Shown here: positions 9,221 to 18,119 of the stretch, in pieces | Layout of the letters: every line of letters starts with the position of its first letter | Position numbering within the stretch: the stretch's first letter is position 1 | DNA from: Pelagibacteraceae bacterium AG-390-D18 | GTDB lineage: Bacteria; Pseudomonadota; Alphaproteobacteria; Pelagibacterales; Pelagibacteraceae | Length of the DNA: 49,214 nt | Assembly: GCA_003279715.1 (NCBI GenBank) | Contig: QCGY01000009.1 | Coordinates: 1-49,214, forward strand | Reading direction: 5' to 3' | The notes under the pieces: model-generated | The model's database searches: none | The model's input: the letters and a program-made list of their open reading frames with translations, nothing else | Told to the model about the DNA's origin: nothing | Program-made: the position numbers and the translations under genes

Positions 9221-9772
9221 ATGTTTGACGAAAAGTCATACAAGATAAAAATGGATAAAGCCATCGAGGTTTTTTCTAAAGAATTATCTTCACTTAGAAC
9301 AGGTAGAGCTAATGCTGCCATGTTAGATTTGGTTAAAGTTGATGTTTACGGTCAACAAATGCCAATAAATCAAGTTGGAAGCATAACTACTCCAGAGCCT
9401 AGAATGATAAATATTCAAGTTTGGGACACAAATAATGTGCCATTGGTTGATGCTGCAATAAAAAAATCAGATTTAGGTTTAAATCCACAAATAGATGGAC
9501 AATTAATAAGACTTCCAGTTCCTGAGCTTAATGAGGAAAGAAGAACAGAATTAAAAAAACTAATAAAGTCAATTGGAGAAAAATGCAAAGTTTCTATTAG
9601 AAATATTAGAAGAGAAGCAAATGAAGAATTAAAAAAACTTTTAAAAGCTAAAGAAATTGGTGAAGATGAGGAAAAATCATCTGAAAAAAATGTTCAAACT
9701 ATTACGGATGATCATATCAAAATAGTTGATGAAAAGGTTTCTTTAAAAGAAAAAGAAATAATGACCATATAA
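9221..9772 (+). CDS. frr: Ribosome recycling factor
   Basis: 183 residues, the usual size. The family pattern is clear: ELSSLRTGRANAAMLD at the N-terminus, then PINQVGSITTPEPRMI and RLPVPELNEERRTEL, then KVSIRNIRREANEELK in the long helical domain. Together with EF-G it splits post-termination ribosomes. It starts without any gap after the tsf stop, with GGAG at 9212-9215 inside the tsf end as ribosome-binding site. The next gene starts one base after its stop. The direct tsf-frr join means the UMP kinase gene usually between them has moved or been lost from this locus. Confidence 0.98.
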   Translation: MFDEKSYKIKMDKAIEVFSKELSSLRTGRANAAMLDLVKVDVYGQQMPINQVGSITTPEPRMINIQVWDTNNVPLVDAAIKKSDLGLNPQIDGQLIRLPVPELNEERRTELKKLIKSIGEKCKVSIRNIRREANEELKKLLKAKEIGEDEEKSSEKNVQTITDDHIKIVDEKVSLKEKEIMTI

Positions 9773-9773
9773 G

Positions 9774-10448
9774 ATGAACCCGCTTAATCATGTGGCCATT
9801 ATAATGGATGGTAATGGAAGGTGGGGATTAAAACATAAAACTTCTAGAAATGAAGGTCACAAAGCTGGTCTTAACACTGTAGAAAAAATTATAAAAGAGT
9901 CTATTAAACAAAAAATAAATTATCTTACACTTTACGCATTTTCAACAGAAAATTGGAACAGACCAAAGAAAGAGATAAATTATCTATTTAATTTACTTGA
10001 AAATTTTCTTATTAATAAAATTGAAGATCTTCATAAAAAAGATATTAAATTGAATATTATTGGAGTTAAAAATTTCTCAAAAAAATTGAATAAACTTCTA
10101 AGTTTGTCTGAAAAAAAAACTTTAAAAAATTCAACTCTTCAAATAAATCTTGCACTAAATTATGGTTCTAAATTTGAAATATTAAATTCTATAAAAAAAA
10201 TGAATAAAAATAATGATAAGGTTAATGAAAAAAACTTTGAAAAATATCTTCAAACAAAAAATATTCCTAACCCTGAATTTTTAATTAGAACAGGTAACAC
10301 TAAAAGATTGAGTAATTTTTTATTATGGCAATTAGCCTATGCTGAAATTTTTTTTGTAAAAAAATTATGGCCTGATTTCAATGAGAAAGATTTTATCAGA
10401 ATAATCAAGAAATTTAAAAAAATTAAGAGAAATTTTGGTAATATTTGA
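9774..10448 (+). CDS. uppS: Undecaprenyl diphosphate synthase (cis-prenyltransferase)
   Basis: 224 residues. The cis-prenyltransferase signature MDGNGRW is at residues 11-17 with the catalytic Asp12. YLTLYAFSTENWNRP and the C-terminal PEFLIRTGNTKRLSNFLLWQ block, equivalent to the usual RTGGE--LSNFLLWQ, are present. It condenses isopentenyl diphosphate onto farnesyl diphosphate to make the C55 lipid carrier for peptidoglycan and O-antigen building. The RTG-GE position reads RTGNTKR, a mild deviation from the common RTGGEKR. The stop TGA overlaps the ATG of cdsA (TGATG). Confidence 0.96.
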   Translation: MNPLNHVAIIMDGNGRWGLKHKTSRNEGHKAGLNTVEKIIKESIKQKINYLTLYAFSTENWNRPKKEINYLFNLLENFLINKIEDLHKKDIKLNIIGVKNFSKKLNKLLSLSEKKTLKNSTLQINLALNYGSKFEILNSIKKMNKNNDKVNEKNFEKYLQTKNIPNPEFLIRTGNTKRLSNFLLWQLAYAEIFFVKKLWPDFNEKDFIRIIKKFKKIKRNFGNI

Positions 10449-11137
10449 TGTCACAAAATTTATTAAAAAGAATATACACATCAACTATTTTATTATTTTT
10501 ATTAATTTTTATTAATTTTAGCCACCAATATATCTTTATCTTATCAATTTTATTTCTTGGTACAATTATATGTGTAGAAGCTAGTAGTTTATTTTCAAAA
10601 TTAATAATTATAAAGAATTTTAAAAAGACTAATACTCTTATAGGATTTAATTATAAATTTCTTTTCTTAAATATAATAACTTTTTGCTATGTTTTTTTTG
10701 TTTTTAGTAATTTTTCTTATGAGATTCATAAAACTGAAAATCCTGTTTTTTTTCTTTACATAATAAGTATTTGTTTTTTTACAGACATTGGAGGATATGT
10801 ATTTGGTAAAATTTTAGGTGGTAAAAAATTGTCAAAAATTAGCCCCAACAAAACAATATCTGGTACTATTGGCTCGTTTTTATTTTCAATCATTCCATTA
10901 ATATTAGTTATAAATCTTAATTATTTAGATTTAAAGATTACTTTAAATAACATTATATTTTGTTTGTTAATTTCATTAGTAAGTCAATTGGGTGATCTAT
11001 TTGTTTCTTTTCTTAAAAGAAAAGCTAAAATTAAAGATACTGGTAAAATTTTACCTGGACATGGAGGTGTTCTTGATAGAGTGGATGGTATTATTTTCGC
11101 TGTACCATTTTCCTATTTTTTACTTAAATTAATTTAA
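10448..11137 (+). CDS. cdsA: Phosphatidate cytidylyltransferase
   Basis: About 229 residues, a multi-pass inner-membrane enzyme making CDP-diacylglycerol from phosphatidate and CTP, the branch point for all phospholipids. Hydrophobic segments fill most of the protein. The C-terminal CDP-alcohol signature is intact: SQLGDLFVSFLKRKAKIKDTG followed by PGHGGVLDRVDG. A TTG three bases upstream is also in frame, but the ATG at 10448, overlapping the uppS stop as TGATG, is the better start. The neighbours uppS and dxr also feed lipid precursor supply. The gene is somewhat shorter than E. coli CdsA (285 residues), lacking some N-terminal helices. Confidence 0.95.
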   Translation: MSQNLLKRIYTSTILLFLLIFINFSHQYIFILSILFLGTIICVEASSLFSKLIIIKNFKKTNTLIGFNYKFLFLNIITFCYVFFVFSNFSYEIHKTENPVFFLYIISICFFTDIGGYVFGKILGGKKLSKISPNKTISGTIGSFLFSIIPLILVINLNYLDLKITLNNIIFCLLISLVSQLGDLFVSFLKRKAKIKDTGKILPGHGGVLDRVDGIIFAVPFSYFLLKLI

Positions 11138-12298
11138 ATGAAAAAAAAAATTGCCATACTTGGATCAACAGGATCAATCGGAAAAACTTTGATTGATATA
11201 ATTAAAAAAGACAAAAAAAATTTTAAGATTATTTTACTGACAGCTAATAAAAATTATAAAGAAATATTAAAACAAGCAAAAATACTTAACGTAAAAAATT
11301 TAATTATAACTAATGAAAAATCATTTAATGAATTAAAAAAGAAAAAAATAGGTAACATAAAAATTTATCAAAACTTTGACTCATTTGAAAATATTTTTAG
11401 AAAAAAAATTGATTATGTTATGAGTTCAATTTCTGGAATTTATGGACTAGAGCCTACTGTTAAGATTATTAAACATACAAAAAAAATAGCGATTGCAAAT
11501 AAAGAAGCTATTATTTGTGGATGGCATCTTATAAAAAAAAATCTTAAAAAATATAAAACAAAATTTGTACCAGTTGACTCTGAACATTTTTCAATTTTTT
11601 ATGCATTGCAGGGTAATAAGATTTCAAATATTAGCAAGATTTACTTAACCGCTTCAGGAGGTCCATTAAATAATATACCTAAAATAAAATTTAAGAATGT
11701 TAAAATTTCTGAGGCAATTAATCATCCAAATTGGAAAATGGGTAAAAAGATTTCTGTAGACTCAGCAACAATGATGAACAAAGTTTTTGAAATCATTGAA
11801 GCCAAAAAAATATTTAATTTAAAGTATGATCAATTAGATGTTTTGGTACATCCCTCATCATATGTGCATGCAATTACTAAATTTAATGATGGAATGATTA
11901 AAGTTATTGCACATGAAACAAATATGAGAATTCCAATATTTAATTCTTTGAATGATAAACAACAAAAAATAATCAAAACCGAGCAAATAAATATTAAAAA
12001 GTTAAACTTTCTTAATTTTAAAAAAGTAGACATAAGCAAATTTCCTTCAATTAAAATATTAAAAAAGTTAGAAAACAAGGATTCTTTGTTAGAAACAATT
12101 ATTGTTTTGGCTAATGACGAATTGGTAAATCTTTTTTTATTAAAAAAGGTTAATTTTACTGATATAAATACTCTTCTTCAAAAATTAATTACTATGAAAG
12201 ATTTTAAAAATTTAAGCCAAAAAAGACCTGGTAACATTAATTCCATAATCTCATTAAACAAGTTAATTAGAGTAAAAATTAATAAAATAATTTACTAA
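11138..12298 (+). CDS. dxr: 1-deoxy-D-xylulose 5-phosphate reductoisomerase
   Basis: 386 residues, the usual length. It reduces and rearranges DXP to methylerythritol 4-phosphate in the non-mevalonate isoprenoid pathway, using NADPH. The dinucleotide-binding motif GSTGSIG is at residues 9-15. The conserved NKEAIICGW, VDSEHFSIF, TASGGPL and NHPNWKMGKKISVDSATMMNK blocks carry the metal and substrate ligands. The start follows the cdsA stop directly. ispDF, two steps later in the same pathway, is in this window at 34-35 kb. In most Alphaproteobacteria rseP follows dxr; here bamA follows after five bases. Confidence 0.97.
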   Translation: MKKKIAILGSTGSIGKTLIDIIKKDKKNFKIILLTANKNYKEILKQAKILNVKNLIITNEKSFNELKKKKIGNIKIYQNFDSFENIFRKKIDYVMSSISGIYGLEPTVKIIKHTKKIAIANKEAIICGWHLIKKNLKKYKTKFVPVDSEHFSIFYALQGNKISNISKIYLTASGGPLNNIPKIKFKNVKISEAINHPNWKMGKKISVDSATMMNKVFEIIEAKKIFNLKYDQLDVLVHPSSYVHAITKFNDGMIKVIAHETNMRIPIFNSLNDKQQKIIKTEQINIKKLNFLNFKKVDISKFPSIKILKKLENKDSLLETIIVLANDELVNLFLLKKVNFTDINTLLQKLITMKDFKNLSQKRPGNINSIISLNKLIRVKINKIIY

Positions 12299-12303
12299 AT
12301 ATC

Positions 12304-14547
12304 ATGAAATTAATTACAATTTTTTTTAAATCAACAATTTTGATTTTATTTTTTTTTTCAAGCTTTGCTTTATCTGGCAATATCAACAAAATTGACATAA
12401 TTGGAAATGATCGTATTTCAGATGAAACTATTAAATTGTTTATTTCTGTAGATATTAACGATGAAATAAATGACAATAATTTAAATAAAATTTTAAAAGA
12501 TTTGTACGAAACAGAATTTTTTAAAGATGTAAGTGTTAAATATGATGAACAAACTTTATCTATAAATGTTAAAGAAAACCCTATTATTGAAAATATTTTT
12601 TATGAAGGAATTAAAAGCAATAGAATTTTAGATATCTTAAAAAAAGAAACATCCATCAAATCAAGATCTTCTTATAATGAAAATATTATTAAAAAAGAAA
12701 AATTAATAATTGAAAATATTTTAAAGAATTTAGGCTATTATAATTCTAACCTAGATATCTTGATAGAACTAAAAGAAAATAATTTAGTAAATATAACTTA
12801 CAAAATTGATCTTGGAAAAAAATCAAAAATTAAAAAAATCACTTTTATTGGAGATAAAATTTTTAAGGATAATAAACTGCGTAGAATTATAACTAGCACA
12901 GAATATAAATTTTGGAAATTTATTTCAGGTAGAAAATATCTAAATGAAAATATAGTTTTATTAGATGAAAGACTGCTGAGGAATTTTTATAAAAATAATG
13001 GATATTATAATGCAAAGATAAATTCTTCATTTGCAAAACTTTTAGAAGACAACACATTTGAATTAATTTTTAATATTAATTCTGGACCAAAAATTTTATT
13101 TGGTGATTTAAAATTAAATCTTCCATCTGATTTTGACAGTAATAATTTTATATCAATAGACAAACTATTTAAAAAAATAAAAGGCAAACCATATTCAATA
13201 AATACAATTGAAAAAATTCTTGATGAAATTGACTTAATTACAACTATTGAACAATATAAATTTATCAAAGCTTACGTGAGTGAAAATATTAATCTAAACT
13301 TAATTGATCTAGAATTTACTGTTGAAGAAGGTGAAAAATTTTATGTAGATAGGATAAATATTTTTGGTAACACAGTTACATCTGAAAATGTAATCCGAAA
13401 CAAATTATTGCTTGACGAAGGTGATCCTTTTAGTGAAATTTTATTAAATAAATCAATCAATAATATGAAAAGTACAAATTTCTTTAAAAATGTAAAATCT
13501 AAAATAATAGATAATAGTGAAAATAATACTAAATTAATTGACATTTCTGTAGAAGAAAAACCTACTGGAGAAATTTATGCAAGTGCTGGTGTTGGTACTA
13601 GTGGTAGTTCATTTGGTTTTGGTGTTAGAGAGAATAATTTTATGGGGAATGGAATTGGTTTGGATACTAATTTTCTATTATCGACTGATGCTTTTAGAGG
13701 CAAGTTTTCTGTTACTAATCCAAACTATAAAAATTCTGATAAATCTTTATATTTTTCTGCTGAGGCTTCAGAAAATGATAATTTAGAAAGTTTTGGTTAT
13801 AAAACTAATAAAACTGGAGTGATCATTGGTACGAATTTTGAATATCTTAATGATTTGTATTTAGGTTTAAATAATTCACATTTTTACGAAAAAATTAAAA
13901 CTAATAGCACCGCATCTACTATGCAAAAAAAACAAGAAGGAAATTATTGGGACTCATTTGTTAAATTTGATATGAATTATGATAAAAGAAATCAAAAGTT
14001 TCAAACCAGTTCTGGATTCAAATCTTTTTATTCATTAGATCTACCTATTATAAGTGATACAAGTACCATTAAAAATTATTATAATTACTCTCATTATTTT
14101 GATTTCTTTGAAAAAAATTTTTCTTCAATTTCTTTTTATCTTGAAACCGCCAATTCATTAAATAATAAGGATATTAAATTATCTGAAAGGATAACTATAC
14201 CATCAAATAGACTAAGAGGATTTGAAGCTGGTAGAGTAGGTCCTAAGGACGGAGATGATTTTATTGGAGGTAATTATGCTTATTCAATTAATTTTACTTC
14301 AAATATACCTCAAATATTAGAGGAGTCTCAAAATGTAGATTTTTCAATTTTTGCTGATGCAGCTGAAGTATGGGGTGTTGATTATGATTCATCTATTAAT
14401 GGTGAAGGTATAAGATCATCTGTTGGACTTGCTCTTGATTGGTTTAGTCCAATGGGTCCAATGAATTTTACATTAGCTTTACCAATTTCAAAACAAACTG
14501 GTGATAAAACTGAGTCCTTTAGATTTAATCTGGGAACGTCTTTTTAA
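12304..14547 (+). CDS. bamA: Outer membrane protein assembly factor BamA
   Basis: 747 residues: an N-terminal signal peptide (hydrophobic to about residue 23), five POTRA domains to about residue 415, and a C-terminal Omp85 16-strand barrel. The barrel contains RLRGFEAGRVGP near residue 635, matching the conserved (V/L)RG(F/Y) lid-lock motif, and the protein ends on a phenylalanine, the usual outer-membrane beta signal. BamA folds and inserts beta-barrel proteins in the outer membrane. It starts five bases after dxr, and its stop overlaps the ATG of the skp-like gene (TAATG). The neighbours skp, fabZ and lpx genes are the normal partners in outer-membrane building. Confidence 0.96.
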   Translation: MKLITIFFKSTILILFFFSSFALSGNINKIDIIGNDRISDETIKLFISVDINDEINDNNLNKILKDLYETEFFKDVSVKYDEQTLSINVKENPIIENIFYEGIKSNRILDILKKETSIKSRSSYNENIIKKEKLIIENILKNLGYYNSNLDILIELKENNLVNITYKIDLGKKSKIKKITFIGDKIFKDNKLRRIITSTEYKFWKFISGRKYLNENIVLLDERLLRNFYKNNGYYNAKINSSFAKLLEDNTFELIFNINSGPKILFGDLKLNLPSDFDSNNFISIDKLFKKIKGKPYSINTIEKILDEIDLITTIEQYKFIKAYVSENINLNLIDLEFTVEEGEKFYVDRINIFGNTVTSENVIRNKLLLDEGDPFSEILLNKSINNMKSTNFFKNVKSKIIDNSENNTKLIDISVEEKPTGEIYASAGVGTSGSSFGFGVRENNFMGNGIGLDTNFLLSTDAFRGKFSVTNPNYKNSDKSLYFSAEASENDNLESFGYKTNKTGVIIGTNFEYLNDLYLGLNNSHFYEKIKTNSTASTMQKKQEGNYWDSFVKFDMNYDKRNQKFQTSSGFKSFYSLDLPIISDTSTIKNYYNYSHYFDFFEKNFSSISFYLETANSLNNKDIKLSERITIPSNRLRGFEAGRVGPKDGDDFIGGNYAYSINFTSNIPQILEESQNVDFSIFADAAEVWGVDYDSSINGEGIRSSVGLALDWFSPMGPMNFTLALPISKQTGDKTESFRFNLGTSF

Positions 14548-15074
14548 TGAATTTGTTTAAAAATTTTTTTTATATATTAATCTTTTTATCATTATCGATT
14601 AATGTTTTAAAAGCTGAAAATAAAGTTTTCTATATAGATATTGACAATATTTTAAACAATACTCTTGCAGGTAAATCACTTTTAAATTCTCTTAAAAAAG
14701 AAGAAGAATTTATAATCCAAAAATATAAATCAATGGATAGAGAATTTAAAGATAAAGAAAAAAAGACATTAGCTAAAAAAAATTTAATTTCAAAAGAAGA
14801 AATTTCTAAAGAATTAAATTTGTTACAGGTTGAATTCCAAAAATATAGAAAAGAGAAGATTAATGAAATTGATGAATTTAAGCAAAAAAAAAATAGAAAT
14901 ATTATAAATTTATTAAAACTAATAAATCCAATAATAGAAAAATATATGGTTAATAATTCAATTTCTATCCTATTAGATAAAAAAAATGTTTTTATTGCCA
15001 GTAAAGACTATGAAATAACCTATAAATTGATTGAACTAATTGACAATAAAATTAAAACTATTGAAATTGAATAA
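14547..15074 (+). CDS. OmpH/Skp-like periplasmic chaperone
   Basis: 175 residues with a signal peptide to about residue 22 (FFYILIFLSLSINVLKA) and then a lysine- and glutamate-rich helical body. The long helices at about 50-125 would form the coiled-coil tentacles of a Skp trimer, and the flanking KVFYIDIDNILNNTLAGKS and the terminal ISILLDKKNVFIASKDYEIT segments would form the small beta body. Sequence similarity is low, as usual for Skp, but the position directly after bamA and before fabZ/lpxD supports it. It probably carries unfolded outer-membrane proteins to the Bam complex. Its stop directly abuts the fabZ start. Confidence 0.8.
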   Translation: MNLFKNFFYILIFLSLSINVLKAENKVFYIDIDNILNNTLAGKSLLNSLKKEEEFIIQKYKSMDREFKDKEKKTLAKKNLISKEEISKELNLLQVEFQKYRKEKINEIDEFKQKKNRNIINLLKLINPIIEKYMVNNSISILLDKKNVFIASKDYEITYKLIELIDNKIKTIEIE

Positions 15075-15521
15075 ATGACAAATTTAAACAAGAATGATAT
15101 TGAAAATTTACTGCCGCATAGAGATCCTATGTTATTAATAGACGAACTTCATGATATAAAAAAACTTACATCAGCAACAGGTATAGTTAATGTAAAAAAA
15201 GATAGTTTTTTTGTTCAGGGTCACTTTCCTGGTCAACCAGTAATGCCAGGTGTACTTATTGTAGAAGCATTTGGGCAAACTGCTGCTGCTCTTACAGCTC
15301 ACGGTATTGATAAGGCCACATATGAGAATAAACTTGTTTTTCTTATGGGAGTAGAAAAAGCACGTTTTAGAAACCCTGTTATTCCTGATTGTAAACTTTT
15401 GCTTAAAATTGAAGCAATAAGATCTCATGGTAGAGTTTGGAAATACAAAGGTGAAGCCTTTGTTGAAGATATGAAAATGGCAGATGCAATGTGGTCAGCT
15501 ACAATTGTTGACAAGAAATAA
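15075..15521 (+). CDS. fabZ: 3-hydroxyacyl-ACP dehydratase FabZ
   Basis: 148 residues with a single hot-dog fold. The catalytic motif GHFPGQPVMPGVLIVEA places the active-site His50 and Glu64. LLPHRDPMLLIDE near the N-terminus and KARFRNPVIPDCKL are also characteristic. It removes water from 3-hydroxyacyl-ACP in fatty-acid elongation and competes with lipid A synthesis for 3-hydroxymyristoyl-ACP, which explains its place among lpx genes. Here fabZ comes before lpxD, while the common proteobacterial order is lpxD then fabZ. Confidence 0.97.
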   Translation: MTNLNKNDIENLLPHRDPMLLIDELHDIKKLTSATGIVNVKKDSFFVQGHFPGQPVMPGVLIVEAFGQTAAALTAHGIDKATYENKLVFLMGVEKARFRNPVIPDCKLLLKIEAIRSHGRVWKYKGEAFVEDMKMADAMWSATIVDKK

Positions 15522-15552
15522 ATAGCAATAAATATTGATAACTTTTTTTATT

Positions 15553-15570
15553 TTGCTTTGTTAAAAGCAA
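15553..15570 (+). promoter_or_regulatory. Hairpin directly ahead of the lpxD start
   Basis: TTGCTTT (15553-15559) and AAAGCAA (15564-15570) form a perfect 7-bp stem with a GTTA loop, ending two bases before the ATG at 15573. No T tract follows, so it is not a terminator for this strand. It may modulate translation start of lpxD, or be a remnant of rearrangement between fabZ and lpxD. An in-frame TTG at 15558 lies within the hairpin and is not favoured as the start. Confidence 0.35.
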
Positions 15571-15572
15571 TT

Positions 15573-16553
15573 ATGATTAATCCCTTTTTTAAAAACAACG
15601 GTCCATATAAATTTAGTGAAATTCAAAATTTATTAAATTTAAAAACTGATAAAATTAACAAAGATCTAGAGATTACTGATATTAAAGATTTACAAAATTC
15701 AAAAAAAGATGAAATTACTTTTTTTCATTCCAAAAAATACAAGATAGCAGCTAATAATACTAAAGCTTCTTTTTGTTTAACAACTAAAAATTTAAAAAAT
15801 GAGTTACCTGAAAAATGTATACCAATAATTGTTGATAACGTCTTGATCTCAACTTCAATTATTACTTCTAAATTTTATCCAGACTCAATTAATGATCATT
15901 TTGATGTTACAGTTGATAATATTAATAAAACTGTATTTAATGACAAAGTCAAGTTTGGTAAAAACGTATTAATTGGTCAAAATGTTTCAATAGGATCAAA
16001 TTGTTTAATTGGTCACAATACCATTATTGAAAAAAATGTTTCTATTGGTGATAACTGTACAATTGGCTCTAACACTATAATCAGAAATAGTTTGATTAAA
16101 AATAATGTAAGAATTTTAGATAACTGCGTCATAGGAAAACATGGGTTTGGTTTTTTCCCAAAACATAATAAAAATTTAAGATATCCTCATATGGGAATTG
16201 TTATAATTGAAGATGATTGTGAAATTGGTTGTGGCTCAACTATAGATAGAGGATCAATGTCCAACACTACTATAGGAAAAAATACATATTTAGATAATCA
16301 AATTCATATTGCTCACAATGTAAGAATTGGAGAAAATTCAATTATTGCAGGACAAGTTGGGATAGCTGGTAGTTCAATAATTGGTAGTAATGTAAAAATT
16401 GGTGGTCAAGCAGGGATTTCAGGACATTTAAAAATAGGTAATAATGTTGAAATTGCAGGAGGATCAGGTGTTATTAAAGATATACCAGATAATTCAAAAG
16501 TTATGGGATACCCTGCAAAAAATATCAGAGAATTTTTAAAAGAAAATAGATGA
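15573..16553 (+). CDS. lpxD: UDP-3-O-(3-hydroxyacyl)glucosamine N-acyltransferase LpxD
   Basis: About 326 residues. An N-terminal UDP-binding domain (FFKNNGPYKFSEIQNLL to about residue 100) is followed by a left-handed beta-helix of hexapeptide repeats (IGQNVSIGSNCLIGHNTII and so on). GKHGFGF and QIHIAHNVRIG carry the conserved substrate and catalytic histidines of the family. It adds the N-linked hydroxyacyl chain in the third step of lipid A synthesis. I take the ATG at 15573; a TTG five codons upstream is possible but falls in a hairpin. The stop overlaps the lpxA ATG (ATGA). The gene sits 51 bases after fabZ, the longest gap between rpsB and lpxB. Confidence 0.95.
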   Translation: MINPFFKNNGPYKFSEIQNLLNLKTDKINKDLEITDIKDLQNSKKDEITFFHSKKYKIAANNTKASFCLTTKNLKNELPEKCIPIIVDNVLISTSIITSKFYPDSINDHFDVTVDNINKTVFNDKVKFGKNVLIGQNVSIGSNCLIGHNTIIEKNVSIGDNCTIGSNTIIRNSLIKNNVRILDNCVIGKHGFGFFPKHNKNLRYPHMGIVIIEDDCEIGCGSTIDRGSMSNTTIGKNTYLDNQIHIAHNVRIGENSIIAGQVGIAGSSIIGSNVKIGGQAGISGHLKIGNNVEIAGGSGVIKDIPDNSKVMGYPAKNIREFLKENR

Positions 16554-17332
16554 TACACAAAACAGCAATTATTGATCCTAAAGCAAAAATTTCTTCAAAT
16601 GTGAAAATAGGACCTTATTCAATAGTTGGCCCAAACGTTGAAATTAATGAGAATTCAGAAATACAATCTCATGTAAGCATTATTGGCAATACTAAGATTG
16701 GTAAAAATAATATAATATATCCTTTTTCATCAATTGGTAATGATCCTCAAGATTTAAAATTTAATGGCGAAAAGACAAATTTAGAGATTGGAGATAATAA
16801 TAAAATTAGAGAATACGTTACTATTAATCCTGGTACAAGTGGTGGTGGTGGATTAACTAAAATTGGCAACAAATGTCTCTTTATGGTTTCATCACACATT
16901 GCACATGATTGTATGGTTGGAAATAACGTAATTTTGGCTAACAATGTTCCTTTAGGTGGACATGCGGAAATAGAAGATAATGTTATTATAGGTGGCAATT
17001 CAGCGGTGCAACAATTTACTAGAGTTGGAAAATCAGCAATGATTGGAGGTATGTGTGGAGTTGTAAGAGACATAATACCTTATGGAATAGCTCACGGTAA
17101 TAGAAGTGTTCTGCAGGGTTTAAATCTTATTGGTCTTAGAAGAAAGAATATTCCAAATAAAGAAATAATGAACTTAAGTAATGCTTATAAAGAAATATTT
17201 CAAAATGAAAATTTAACTGATAATTTAAATAATTTAAGCGAAGATTTCAAGAAGAGTGATTTAGTTCTTGAAGTAATTAATTTTTTAGAAAAAGATAAAA
17301 AAAGACCAATCTGCACTCCTTTTTCTAAATAA
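16550..17332 (+). CDS. lpxA: UDP-N-acetylglucosamine O-acyltransferase LpxA
   Basis: 260 residues, the typical length. The beta-helix of hexapeptide repeats starts at once (IIDPKAKISSNVKIGPYSIVG). The catalytic-histidine motif HIAHDCMVGNNVILANN is near residues 115-132, and the C-terminal helical domain begins near 195 (LNLIGLRRKNIPNKEI). It adds the 3-O-hydroxyacyl chain to UDP-GlcNAc, the first step of lipid A synthesis. The ATG overlaps the lpxD stop, and lpxI follows after one base. The order lpxD-lpxA-lpxI-lpxB is the usual alphaproteobacterial one. Confidence 0.97.
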   Translation: MIHKTAIIDPKAKISSNVKIGPYSIVGPNVEINENSEIQSHVSIIGNTKIGKNNIIYPFSSIGNDPQDLKFNGEKTNLEIGDNNKIREYVTINPGTSGGGGLTKIGNKCLFMVSSHIAHDCMVGNNVILANNVPLGGHAEIEDNVIIGGNSAVQQFTRVGKSAMIGGMCGVVRDIIPYGIAHGNRSVLQGLNLIGLRRKNIPNKEIMNLSNAYKEIFQNENLTDNLNNLSEDFKKSDLVLEVINFLEKDKKRPICTPFSK

Positions 17333-17333
17333 A

Positions 17334-18119
17334 ATGATTGGATTATTTTTAGGTGATACTGATTTTCCAGAAATTGTACTTAAAAAAATTATAAAATTAA
17401 AAAAAAAATATTTTATAATAGATTTTTCAAAAAATAATAAATTTAAAAAAAATAAAAATTCTAATCGAATTAGTATTGGTAGATTTGGAAAAATAATAAA
17501 TTTGATTAAAGAAAAAAAATCAAAAAAAGTTTTGTTTGCAGGAAAAATATCTAAACCAAAATTTTCTACACTTAGACTTGATCTTAAAGGTATTTATTAT
17601 ATGCCAAGTGTTATTAAAGCTGCTAAATCAGGTGATGCAGCAATTATAAAGGTAATTATCAAGATACTTGAAAGAGAAAAAATAAAAGTTATTAGTTCGA
17701 ATTATTTTAATCCTGAATTGTCTTTAATGACAAAAAATTATACTAAACTAAAACCAACTCTTAATGATATGAAATCTATTAAAAAAGGAGTTATTTATTT
17801 TAATCAATTAAATAATTTAGATCATGTTCAAGCATTAGTTGTGAAAGATGAAAAAGTTTTAGCTAGTGAAGGTTATCAAGGAACTAAAAAAATGTTATCA
17901 AAATTAAAGAAAGGATCAGAAGCAATTTTGATTAAATTACCCAAAAAAAAACAAGATTTAAGAATGGATTTACCAACAATTGGTCTTAATACATTTAAAG
18001 ATTGTAAGAAATACGGATTAAAAGGGATTGTTTTAAAATCAAAAAAAAATATTTTTTTAGATAAAGATAAATGCATAAACTTTGCAAATAAAAATAAGAT
18101 ATTTATAAAAATTATATGA
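17334..18119 (+). CDS. lpxI: UDP-2,3-diacylglucosamine pyrophosphatase LpxI (DUF1009)
   Basis: 261 residues. Its position between lpxA and lpxB is that of lpxI, which replaces lpxH in Alphaproteobacteria. Family features visible are the N-terminal LFLGDTDFPEIVL, the KVLFAGKISKP segment, KAAKSGDAAIIKVI, the GVIYFNQLNNLDHVQALVV block, and the C-terminal LIKLPKKKQDLRMDLPTIGLNT, near the conserved DLPTIG-T signature. The enzyme hydrolyses UDP-2,3-diacyl-GlcN to lipid X. The stop overlaps the lpxB start by four bases (ATGA), giving coupled translation with the enzyme that uses its product. Confidence 0.93.
   Translation: MIGLFLGDTDFPEIVLKKIIKLKKKYFIIDFSKNNKFKKNKNSNRISIGRFGKIINLIKEKKSKKVLFAGKISKPKFSTLRLDLKGIYYMPSVIKAAKSGDAAIIKVIIKILEREKIKVISSNYFNPELSLMTKNYTKLKPTLNDMKSIKKGVIYFNQLNNLDHVQALVVKDEKVLASEGYQGTKKMLSKLKKGSEAILIKLPKKKQDLRMDLPTIGLNTFKDCKKYGLKGIVLKSKKNIFLDKDKCINFANKNKIFIKII

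Noticed and set aside
15558..15572. TTG at 15558 as lpxD start (adding five residues)
   Set aside because: It lies inside the 7-bp hairpin, lacks a ribosome-binding site and the ATG at 15573 gives a normal family N-terminus. TTG alternatives one to five codons upstream of gltX, cdsA and pgpA were rejected for similar reasons.
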